Shown here: positions 1-8,075 of the stretch, one piece after another
How positions within the stretch are numbered: the first letter of the stretch is position 1
Layout of the letters: each line of letters starts with the position of its first letter
Assembly (NCBI GenBank): GCA_003385635.1
Contig: QQUY01000001.1
Span: 1,899,001-1,963,000, forward strand
Length of the DNA: 64,000 nt
Reading direction: 5' to 3'
Source of the DNA: Acidobacteriota bacterium
Lineage (GTDB): Bacteria; Acidobacteriota; Blastocatellia; Pyrinomonadales; Pyrinomonadaceae
Notes under the pieces: generated by a model
Database searches by the model: none
Told to the model about the DNA's origin: nothing
Seen by the model: the letters and a program-made list of their open reading frames with translations, nothing else
Position numbers and translations under genes: made by a program

Positions 1-285
1 AGCAGGAGTAGAGTTGTATTAGTTCAGCCGTGCGGAAGTATACCCATCCCTGCTCTTTCTGTTAAGCAACGAAATTAAGAAAAATTAAGAATGATTCAGA
101 TTAATTCAGAATCCGCTAGATTGAGACTGCCAGGTTTCCTCGATGTGGGGCGGAACAGCTGAATTTGAACAACGGACAGGACTGTCGAGTTGTGAACGGT
201 TGGGTAAAGCGTCTTTGTACTAGATTCAGAACACTCAGGTAATAGCTGAAACCGATGATAGATAAATTTCTTCTAGGGAAATAGA

Positions 286-387
286 CTTTAACGCTGCATA
301 GACGCCTGCGGAAATCCTACAAACTATTGAGTGAAGAGCACTTAAAGCGAAATAAGGTGGTAGCAAGCAGCACATCGGACGTTAAAG
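286..387. repeat. ~102-bp repeat element 1, bounded by CTTTAACG...CGTTAAAG inverted boxes
   Basis: Perfect 8-bp terminal inverted boxes; internal GGAAATCCTACAAAC and CACATCGGACGTTA shared with elements at 2604-2782 and 3077-3254. Confidence 0.6.
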
Positions 388-438
388 GATATTGATATAC
401 TTAGGTCACTCGCCCTGCTTTAGTAAAATTCTTCCCGT

Positions 439-1008
439 ATGAGGAATAGTAAGAGGTTACCGGAATCCATTAGACAGGTTATCACCCGTTTCGATGACGA
501 ATCCGAATGTGTAAGACTCGTCGCTTCGCTTCGCTGGCCTGACGGTATTCCCGTATGCCCCCGCTGTGAAAGCACCAAATCCTCTTTTGTATCGACCAGG
601 AATTTTTGGAAGTGCAAAGGATGCAAGAAGCAGTTTTCGGTGAAACTCGGAACAGTCTTTAGTGGATCGCCAATCGGCCTGAACAAGTGGTTGGTCGCTA
701 TTTGGCTGGTTGCCAATAGGACAGCAGGCGTCAGCTCCTACGAACTTCATAGATCAATTGGCGTCACTCAAAAGACCGCTTGGTTCATGCTTCACAGGAT
801 CCGTCTTGCTATGGAAGTGGGAGGCACTGGACTGGTCGATGTTGAAACCGACGACAGCGACATCGGCAGTGTCGCAAACGATGAGCTTGAGACGAAGAGA
901 ATTTTAGAGATCGAGGACTGCGGTAAGGACTCGACTGCCGCCTTAATCGCAGCATTGAAGAATCGAGGCCAATTGCTTGCGGAGCTTACTAAAATGGCCA
1001 AGTTTTAG
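439..1008 (+). pseudogene. IS1595-family transposase remnant (Zn-ribbon and N-terminal HTH; no DDE/ISXO2 domain)
   Basis: CPRCESTKSSF...FWKCKGCKKQFSVKLGTVF Zn-ribbon followed by KTAWFMLHRIRLAM; C-terminus diverges, protein only 189 aa. Confidence 0.65.
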
Positions 1009-1362
1009 AACTTTCAAAACGAAACTAAGTAACAAATGGAATCCAGTTTAGCCCTTTTCCTGGACGACTGGGAAGCTTCACATTCGCTTGCTGCCGATGC
1101 GTGTGAAGGCATCAATCACTTAATCAAGTAGACGCCAGACGACGCACTCGTCAACAGGATCCAAGGCTTGTTCCCACTTCTGCAACGCACCCTCATGGTA
1201 CCGACCTTTCATTTGAATCTATCCATCCACAAACATATATGGAGGAATAAATTTTTCGCTTAGAAGTTCGCCAGGCGAGGATAGAAAATGATTCCTGGAG
1301 ATCGACGAATCCTTCAGTCCAGAAAGCTAGAGCCACAGCAATTTGACTGGCTATTGAGCAGC

Positions 1363-1563
1363 TCAATCGTCGAGGGTAAAAGGGGGGTCGACCTTCTGCT
1401 CCTTCTTATTACGCCACTCCTTTTCCCGCTTGTCGATCTCGTCTTTAGGCACACCGACGATTGTGGCTAACAGAGTTGAAAAGCGGTTGAGGCTAGCCTT
1501 GTCGAGTTGCTTATTCGTGCTCTTTTGGTTTACTTCCTTCCGAATCAAAGTCCGCATCTTCAA
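1363..1563 (-). CDS. small hypothetical protein downstream of and overlapping the DUF3800 gene
   Basis: 66 aa, LLATIVGVPKDEIDKREKEWRNKKEQK; overlaps the 3' end of the 1511-2308 CDS on the same strand. Confidence 0.5.
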   Translation of the reverse strand: MKMRTLIRKEVNQKSTNKQLDKASLNRFSTLLATIVGVPKDEIDKREKEWRNKKEQKVDPPFTLDD

Positions 1564-2308
1564 TCTCCTTTAAATACTCTCTAAGGCCTTCCCTATCAAA
1601 ATGAAAGGAATAGACTCCCTTCAAAGTCTCCCTTACTTCGCCCTTCAAATTAAGTACGGACTTCCGGATACGCCGCATTTTCTTGACGTCAGGTTGCAGG
1701 ATTCGATTCTCCAATTGCTTCCAACTCTCGTATGCATTGAAATCGGCCGCTTGAAGTTCGACAGCTTCGTACTTGCGCTTAAACTGTAATCCGCCAAAGA
1801 GGAATGCTTCTTTAGCAGCAGGGTCGCTTATTGCATTCCGATAGCACTCGTTCACTTCCTGTTGATTGAGGTTACCAGACTCGAAAAAATACTCGATCGG
1901 ATCCTCGTAACCCTTGCCTCGTGCCCATTCACCGGTGCTAGAGAGGCATGCATTCACCAGCACTCCATATGCCGATGGGGGATTTGGAGCTCTATACTCT
2001 TGAATCAACTCGTCGTAATCCTTCCACTCCAATGACCTATCTATATCTTTCAAAGTGTACTCTTTTACAATCTCGTGGAGTCTCCTAAGAACCCTAACCT
2101 TTCTGTCAGAGGTCCAACCCCTGAACTCTTTGTGACAACTCTCCAAATCCGTCATATGGAAACCCTTGACGTCCTCATCCCTGCAAACCTCCAACCAACT
2201 TTCACGAAAGTGTTCCCACTTCGCCACTTTGCTGACATAACCAGCAACGACAATCGTTCCAGATCGGGAACGGTCAGTACCACTTTCATCAAAGTAGGCG
2301 GAAAGCAT
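1511..2308 (-). CDS. DUF3800 domain-containing protein
   Basis: N-terminal AYFDESGTD, later FGGLQFKRKYEAVELQAADFNAYESWK typical of DUF3800. Confidence 0.75.
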   Translation of the reverse strand: MLSAYFDESGTDRSRSGTIVVAGYVSKVAKWEHFRESWLEVCRDEDVKGFHMTDLESCHKEFRGWTSDRKVRVLRRLHEIVKEYTLKDIDRSLEWKDYDELIQEYRAPNPPSAYGVLVNACLSSTGEWARGKGYEDPIEYFFESGNLNQQEVNECYRNAISDPAAKEAFLFGGLQFKRKYEAVELQAADFNAYESWKQLENRILQPDVKKMRRIRKSVLNLKGEVRETLKGVYSFHFDREGLREYLKEIEDADFDSEGSKPKEHE

Positions 2309-2603
2309 AGATTCTAGAGGTCAATCGGATCCCAACGGCAAATGCACTGTGTGTAGTGCACTAGACTGTCAACTTCAGGTTTCAGACTGCCGTCTTGAGG
2401 TGTCTTATGTATATCATCGCCCGGAGGCTATTGGGAGTATTGCAGTTCATAAGTTACCGCCAACCTGGATGCATTGCTTTCTCAGAATCGCATAGATTCC
2501 AAGGTAACGGTTAATATCAGAAGTTGGAGCAGAACGGCTCGTAAGGAGATGTGAACTGAAGAACCGATCACACTGATTTAGACCCAACTAGGGTCGACAT
2601 CCC

Positions 2604-2782
2604 ATCGAGACCCGCTGAAATCCTACAACCATTAGAAAACAAGCAACTTAGCGGCAAAAGGACATAGATTGCGGTAAGTCGCTCGTAACGTTGCAATGAA
2701 TCCTGGTGAAATCCTGTAACCACCTGATTGTAATAAACTTATGGCGAAAAACTGTGAGAACAGACACCACATCGGGCGTTAC
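2604..2782. repeat. Composite repeat copy A (two ~90-bp half-units; second half is GTAACG...CGTTAC-bounded element 2685-2782)
   Basis: Shares exact 19-mer ATCGAGACCCGCTGAAATC and the ATCGGGCGTTAC end with 3077-3254; internal half-units share TGAAATCCT and ACTTA. Confidence 0.65.
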
Positions 2783-3076
2783 GGCCTACAAGGGTTTCTG
2801 TTGGATCCGAGGGAAACAGAAGTAGCGACTGCTTGAATCCATAAAGGTTCGGTGATCTATCCGTTCTCTGCTTCAGAATAACCCCGGAGACTAAAGTTCC
2901 CGACCACAAATGAGCCGAACGAGAATAGAAAAATAGGCCGTGATTTGTCAGAGCCATAAAGACTGCATTCCAGCCTTTTCCGGACCAAGGAGTAATAGGC
3001 TGCAAGATGCAATCACAACCGGGAACCTGGAACACTTGTGGGAGCGAAAACCCGGATCACTTCGTATTAAAAAGCA

Positions 3077-3254
3077 TCGAGACCCGCTGAAATCTTCTAA
3101 CTGGCAGAGAATACACAACTTAGCCGAAAGGGGACTCAAATAGCGATAAATCTGAAGTAACGGTGCAACGACTCCTGTGGAATCTCTACAAACATCTGCA
3201 ATCACATGGTTTATGGTGATTTTTCGATCAAACTGACCATAGATCGGGCGTTAC
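3077..3254. repeat. Composite repeat copy B (second half is GTAACG...CGTTAC-bounded element 3157-3254)
   Basis: Direct, diverged copy of 2604-2782; both terminal elements are exactly 98 bp box to box. Confidence 0.65.
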
Positions 3255-3466
3255 ACCTCAGCACCTTTGTTTGTAGACTTTTACCCAGGCGATCCAAGAG
3301 TGTACGCCTTTCTGGCATCAGGCAATTGACCGAACCGAAGTGAACCTTGTTGGATCTTCTCGTTCTGTGATAATCAGTTCACGGAATACAAAGCGGTTGT
3401 TGCTGCCTTTGCTCTCCGTCTGTCTACAGACGGTACATTCTAGGTGCAGATAAGAGTTGAGAGAGT

Positions 3467-3811
3467 ATGGGAGACCTTGAAGTAGTCAAACTGCGGGAGA
3501 AGCTCCGGTCGCTACTTAAGGCCTTGAAACGATACCAGCATCATGACTATTCCATTCGCATAATTGAAGAAGCCTTGTCGTCGTCGGATGACGAACTGCT
3601 TGTCTTCCTGAAGTCGAATCTGCTGTGGGGTGGTTCCGGTTCAATAGCGGATCAGGCCGGGTTTGACGCATCTGGGAAGGTCCGGAAAGAAATCGAGCTC
3701 GCTATTCGTGAACTTGGCTTAGAACAGCTCGAAACTGGGATCGTTAATGAGAGAACGGAGTTCTGGGTTAGCAGCAAGAAAAAGTATCTGGAAACACGAC
3801 GAAACGATTGA
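3467..3811 (+). CDS. conserved hypothetical protein (LLWGGSGSIADQAG motif)
   Basis: 114-aa ORF, SNLLWGGSGSIADQAGFD...NERTEFWV; no longer competing ORF on the same strand. Confidence 0.6.
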   Translation: MGDLEVVKLREKLRSLLKALKRYQHHDYSIRIIEEALSSSDDELLVFLKSNLLWGGSGSIADQAGFDASGKVRKEIELAIRELGLEQLETGIVNERTEFWVSSKKKYLETRRND

Positions 3812-3975
3812 GTATCTCGTGATCCTCTCGCTGAAGGCTTTGCTTCGTTTAGGATTGCTCTGATTGATATAGCCCTAGACACTGCAAGCGACACGTCGGT
3901 CCGAATCGTAACAATCCAATCAAATGTACTCAATTTCTGGGACAAATAGTCCCTAACATAGTCCCTTCGCAACAA

Positions 3976-3998
3976 AGCCCGGCTCATTGAGCCGGGCT
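3976..3998 (-). terminator. hairpin AGCCCGGCTC-att-GAGCCGGGCT downstream of tRNA-Lys
   Basis: Perfect 10-bp stem, TTTGTT on the minus-strand 3' side. Confidence 0.65.
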
Positions 3999-4013
3999 AA
4001 CTGTTGTAAAGAA

Positions 4014-4089
4014 TGGTGATCCGACCAGGGCTCGAACCTGGGACCCACTGGTTAAAAGCCAGTTGCTCTGCCAACTGAGCTATCGGACC
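4014..4089 (-). tRNA. tRNA-Lys(TTT), CCA encoded
   Basis: Reverse complement GGTCCGATAGCTCAGTTGGCAGAGCAACTGGCTTTTAACCAGTGGGTCCCAGGTTCGAGCCCTGGTCGGATCACCA folds as cloverleaf. Confidence 0.97.
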
Positions 4090-4322
4090 GAAGAGAGTTT
4101 CAAGTTCCGGATTCCAAGTTCCGAGTGAGGAAGGTTCCCGGCAAAACGAAGAGTTTAGCGGGTTGCGGGTTGATTTTCAAGTCGCCAAACCTGAAAGAAT
4201 GCGGTTGTAAGTTGAAGGTGGAATGTTGATGGTTGAAGGTTGAAAGTGAAGAAAACGGCACACCGCCCACCCAAGATCAGGCTTGGTACTCAAGAATCTA
4301 TCTCAGGACCACCTTCCCGATT

Positions 4323-4670
4323 CTACTTTTTCTTTAGAGTACGAAGCGCACTGACGAGCATTCCCTGAATTACGTTACAGTCCTTCAACAGCGATTCACC
4401 TTGAGCGTTGGTGATATAGCCTGAATCTCGAAGAAGTTTGAGCCAGTATTCTGTTTCAAAAGCTTCTTTATTCGCGATTCCCAATTTATGTGCAAAATCC
4501 TTTCTTGATTCTGCTTGCTGTGCCTCGGTAATATTCGCACCAACCGAAGTTCCGGACCTCAGAACCTGGCGTGCCAGTACATACTTCCGTTGAGATTCAA
4601 GATGTTCACTCAGCTTGATGATTCTAAGTGCGAACGCAAAAGACCGATCGACAAGTTTACTTCTGTTCAT
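4323..4670 (-). CDS. four helix bundle protein (23S rRNA intervening-sequence protein family)
   Basis: RQVLRSGTSVGANITEAQQAESRKDFAHKLGIANKEAFETEYWLKLLRDSGYI. Confidence 0.85.
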   Translation of the reverse strand: MNRSKLVDRSFAFALRIIKLSEHLESQRKYVLARQVLRSGTSVGANITEAQQAESRKDFAHKLGIANKEAFETEYWLKLLRDSGYITNAQGESLLKDCNVIQGMLVSALRTLKKK

Positions 4671-4758
4671 GAGAGACTCTCCGTGCGTCCTCCCATAAAC
4701 GCTCTATGATTTCTGGTTGCTGTACGAGCTTAAGATTCCACGTTTCCTCACTACGCGG

Positions 4759-4820
4759 TCAACTCTAATTTTTCAACTCTCAACTCTCAACCCTCAACAT
4801 TCAACCCTCAATTCTCAATT
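4759..4820. repeat. short-period degenerate repeat (CAACTCTCAACCCTCAA)
   Basis: CAACTCTCAACTCTCAACCCTCAACATTCAACCCTCAATTCTCAATT directly abutting the purA stop codon. Confidence 0.75.
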
Positions 4821-6131
4821 GCCCGAGAACCAAGAGGACATCACGCTTTCGTCGACGATGATCGTCTGGTCGCGTTCCGGGCCTGTCGAGATCAGACCTA
4901 TCTCGACGCCGATCGACTTCGAGAGAAAATCGACATACGCGCGAGCTTTCGCAGGAAGCTTGTCGAGTTCGGTTATCCCGAGCGTGTCTTCCTTCCAGCC
5001 TTCGAGCGTTTCATATATCGGCTCGATCTGCCTCAGGTCCGACGAAACTGCAGGAAACGTATCCTCACGTTCGCCGTCGACCGTATATCCGACGCAGACC
5101 TTCAATTCGTCAAGCGCATCAAGGACATCGATCTTCGTCAACGCGACCGAATCGAAACCGTTGAGCTCCGCCGCATACCGGGTCGCCACCGCATCGAACC
5201 AGCCGCAACGGCGCGGCCTTTTCGTCACCGATCCGAACTCGTTGCCGCGTTCGCGGATAAGATTCGCGATGTCCTCTTCTTCCTCAAGCATCTCTGTCGG
5301 GAACGGCCCCTCGCCTACACGCGTGGTGTAGGTTCTCACGATCCCCAGAACGCCTGTGATGTGATGAGGCGGAATGCCGGAACCGACCGAAGCTCCGCCG
5401 GCGGTGGCGTTCGACGAAGTCACGAACGGATAAGTGCCGTGATCGACATCAAGCAAAGTCGCCTGGGCACCTTCGAGAAGGATGTTCTTGTTCTGAGCCC
5501 TGGCCTGGGCGTAAAAATGCGAGGTTTCGCAGACGAACGGCCTGAGACGTTCCGCAAGTGACGAGATCTCCTCAAAGATCTCGTCGGCGTGAAGCGGGGG
5601 CCTGCCATATGTGACGATAACCCGGTTCGCGTCGACAAGATTTCGTTCGATCCGATTTCTGAGCACCTCCGGCGACAATGCGTCTGCAACCCGGATCCCG
5701 CGTCGCCCAGCCTTGTCCTCGTACGCGGGGCCGATCCCGCGCAGCGTAGTACCTATCTTCTCGTTCCCGAGCCTTTCCTCGCTCGTATGATCGAGCGCAC
5801 GGTGATAAGGCATTATCAGATGGGCGCGGCTCGAAACCTTCAGCCTTTCAGGGGTGATCGAGATCCCCTGCCCGGTCATCTGGTCGACCTCTTCGAAGAA
5901 AGCCTTCGGATCGATAACCATCCCATTGCCGAGGACACAGACCGTTTCTTCGTGAATGATCCCCGAGGGAAGAAGGCGCAGCACAAATGCCTTGTCGCCT
6001 ACGTAAACCGAATGCCCCGCGTTGTGGCCGCCCTGGTACCGCGCGACAATGTCGAAGCGGTCCGCGAGCAGGTCCACGACCTTCCCTTTTCCTTCATCTC
6101 CCCACTGGGAGCCGTTGATGACGATAATCAT
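4815..6131 (-). CDS. purA: adenylosuccinate synthase
   Basis: GSQWGDEGKGKVVDLLAD, GGHNAGHSVYVG, IGPAYEDKAGRRGIRV, VGEGPFPTE. Confidence 0.97.
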   Translation of the reverse strand: MIIVINGSQWGDEGKGKVVDLLADRFDIVARYQGGHNAGHSVYVGDKAFVLRLLPSGIIHEETVCVLGNGMVIDPKAFFEEVDQMTGQGISITPERLKVSSRAHLIMPYHRALDHTSEERLGNEKIGTTLRGIGPAYEDKAGRRGIRVADALSPEVLRNRIERNLVDANRVIVTYGRPPLHADEIFEEISSLAERLRPFVCETSHFYAQARAQNKNILLEGAQATLLDVDHGTYPFVTSSNATAGGASVGSGIPPHHITGVLGIVRTYTTRVGEGPFPTEMLEEEEDIANLIRERGNEFGSVTKRPRRCGWFDAVATRYAAELNGFDSVALTKIDVLDALDELKVCVGYTVDGEREDTFPAVSSDLRQIEPIYETLEGWKEDTLGITELDKLPAKARAYVDFLSKSIGVEIGLISTGPERDQTIIVDESVMSSWFSGN

Positions 6132-6141
6132 GTCTCAGTGT

Positions 6142-6307
6142 TCAGGTTTCATGGATCAGGTATCACGCATCGACGATTGATGCTCCCAAATCCTAACTTG
6201 CCAATACTCTCAATGCTCCTGTATCGCGAAACACGAACGCTCGAATCGCGGAAGACCCCACGAGATCACTGTCCGCCGATACCTGATCCATATTCCATGG
6301 AACCTGA
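6142..6307. repeat. inverted repeat pair (arms 6142-6164 and 6278-6307)
   Basis: TCAGGTTTCATGGATCAGGTATC versus reverse complement TCAGGTTCCATGGAATATGGATCAGGTATC. Confidence 0.7.
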
Positions 6308-6844
6308 ATCCCATTCATGTTTCAGCATCGCGTAAACGACAAGGTCGACGAACCGGTCGTGGAGCCATTCGGCCTCGCGCAAAGTTCCCTCTTTCGTGAA
6401 CCCGAGGCGCTCGGGAACGGCGCAACTTCTTATGTTTCCGGGAGCGGCACGTATCACAACCCTGTGCATGCCCAGTTCCTCAAAAGCGAAGTCCGTCAAA
6501 CGCTTTACACAGCGAGTGATGATGCCTCGACCCGTGGCGTGCTCGGAGAGCCAGTATCCAAGTTCTGTGCCTTTGTTTACTTTGTCGATGTAATTCAGTC
6601 CAAGTGCGCCAACGATCTCCCCATTCTCGATGACGTGAAAATTCATCGATTCATTCGCTGAGAAATCCCTTGTGCTCTTGGCGATAAAAGACCTTGTATT
6701 GCTGAGGGAATAGCCATCTACAGTCCAGGGCATCCACGCGCGAAGGTGCTCGAAATTGTTCACGACAACGGCGTGCAGCTTTTCGAGATTTTCCTCCGCG
6801 ACGGGCAGCAATTCGAGTCCGTCCGAAACCTCAAGTATCTCCAT
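6266..6844 (-). CDS. GNAT family N-acetyltransferase (RimJ/RimL-like)
   Basis: ELGYWLSEHATGRGIITRCVKRLTDFAFEELGMHRVVIRAAPGNIRSCAVPERLGFTKEG. Confidence 0.9.
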   Translation of the reverse strand: MEILEVSDGLELLPVAEENLEKLHAVVVNNFEHLRAWMPWTVDGYSLSNTRSFIAKSTRDFSANESMNFHVIENGEIVGALGLNYIDKVNKGTELGYWLSEHATGRGIITRCVKRLTDFAFEELGMHRVVIRAAPGNIRSCAVPERLGFTKEGTLREAEWLHDRFVDLVVYAMLKHEWDSGSMEYGSGIGGQ

Positions 6845-6897
6845 CTTTCGAATCCCGCAAGTTCCGCATTATACAAGAATTGCGAGCGCGGGCTAAC

Positions 6898-7992
6898 CTA
6901 GGCGTCCGCTTCAAATCCGACAAGTTCGGGCTCTTGAACGAGTTCCACACCAAAGAGCTCCCTGACCTTTGCACTTATCTCGGATCTCAAAGCCAGAATG
7001 TCGTTCGCAGTCGCTCCTCCGCGATTTGTCAACGCAAGCGTGTGACGGGTGGACAGGCCCGCATTCCCTTTCAGATAACCTTTTGGAAACCCCGCTCGTT
7101 CGATTAGCCATGCCGCCGGGATCTTCACCAGATCGCCGGGCATTGCGAAACCCGGAACAGTTTGATGGTCTTTCATCAGACCCATATCGCGTGCAGCGTT
7201 TTCGATCCTGGCCCTGTCTTCCTTGCTGACGACGGGATTCTTGAAGAACGATCCTGCACTTTGAGAGTCGGGTCCGCCCTGTCTTGTCATCATTCCTTTG
7301 GAAGCGCGTATCGAACATACCGCGGAGCGCATCTCGGCAAGGCTAGGCTCAAAGTTGTCGAACACACGGACAAGATCTGGATATTCGATCTTGGGCTTTC
7401 CGCCCTTCCTTAGCAGATATTTGACAGAAAGCACAGCAAACCTTTCGCGCCCGGACGTGTTGAACAGGCTGGACCGGTAGCCGAAATCGCATTCGGTACC
7501 AGCCAGTTCCAGGAAGCTGAAGTCTTCCCGATCGAGAACCCTCACTGATACGACCGACTCGGACACTTCCTGTCCGTACGCGCCGACATTCTGGATCGGT
7601 GTTCCACCTACCAGCCCGGGGATGCCGGAAAGACATTCGATCCCGGCGAGGTCATTTGCCACGCACCATTCAACAAAGGCGTCCCAATCCTCTCCTGCCT
7701 TCGCAGTAACGTGCATCGATTCAGACTCGCTTTCGTCGCCGATCTCGGCAATTGAGATCCCCTTGATGCCGACCTTTATCACAAGCCCGTCAAACCCTCT
7801 GTCAGATATCAGGATGTTACTTCCGCCGCCGAGCAGGAACACTGAAAGGCCTTTCCTGCGGGCATAGCCTATCGCTTCGGCAATCTCCTCTTCGGAGCCT
7901 GCATCGACAAAATAGCGAGCCGCACCGCCTATCCGGAAGGTCGTGTATGGAGCGAGCAGGACGTTTTCGCGGATCTTCAAACCTGTGTTCAT
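6898..7992 (-). CDS. murB: UDP-N-acetylmuramate dehydrogenase
   Basis: TTFRIGGAARYFV, LGGGSNILISDRGFDGLVIK, GIPGLVGGTPIQNVGAYGQE, SAGSFFKNP; start chosen at internal MNTGLKIREN (ORF opens at 8010). Confidence 0.93.
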   Translation of the reverse strand: MNTGLKIRENVLLAPYTTFRIGGAARYFVDAGSEEEIAEAIGYARRKGLSVFLLGGGSNILISDRGFDGLVIKVGIKGISIAEIGDESESESMHVTAKAGEDWDAFVEWCVANDLAGIECLSGIPGLVGGTPIQNVGAYGQEVSESVVSVRVLDREDFSFLELAGTECDFGYRSSLFNTSGRERFAVLSVKYLLRKGGKPKIEYPDLVRVFDNFEPSLAEMRSAVCSIRASKGMMTRQGGPDSQSAGSFFKNPVVSKEDRARIENAARDMGLMKDHQTVPGFAMPGDLVKIPAAWLIERAGFPKGYLKGNAGLSTRHTLALTNRGGATANDILALRSEISAKVRELFGVELVQEPELVGFEADA

Positions 7993-8016
7993 CGGCTTAA
8001 GGGAACGCACAAAAAA

Positions 8017-8039
8017 AGTGAGAGCGAACCGCTCTCACT
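8017..8039 (-). terminator. intrinsic terminator of the TPR-protein gene
   Basis: AGTGAGAGCG-GTT-CGCTCTCACT followed by T7 on the minus strand. Confidence 0.85.
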
Positions 8040-8075
8040 CAGATAATCCGTTAAATGGATGGACTAATCAACCTG

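Noticed and set aside
2739-3205. ORFs at 2739-3035, 2940-3143 and 2948-3205
   Set aside because: Mutually overlapping short ORFs over the repeat region; no SD or domain support.
4759-4820. Possible CRISPR-like array
   Set aside because: Period is only ~7-15 nt, no spacers of uniform length, no cas genes anywhere in the window.
4717-5331. 204-aa plus-strand ORF
   Set aside because: Begins in a repeat tract and runs antisense to purA; Ser-rich shadow ORF.
5589-6335. 248-aa plus-strand ORF over purA
   Set aside because: Antisense shadow of purA.
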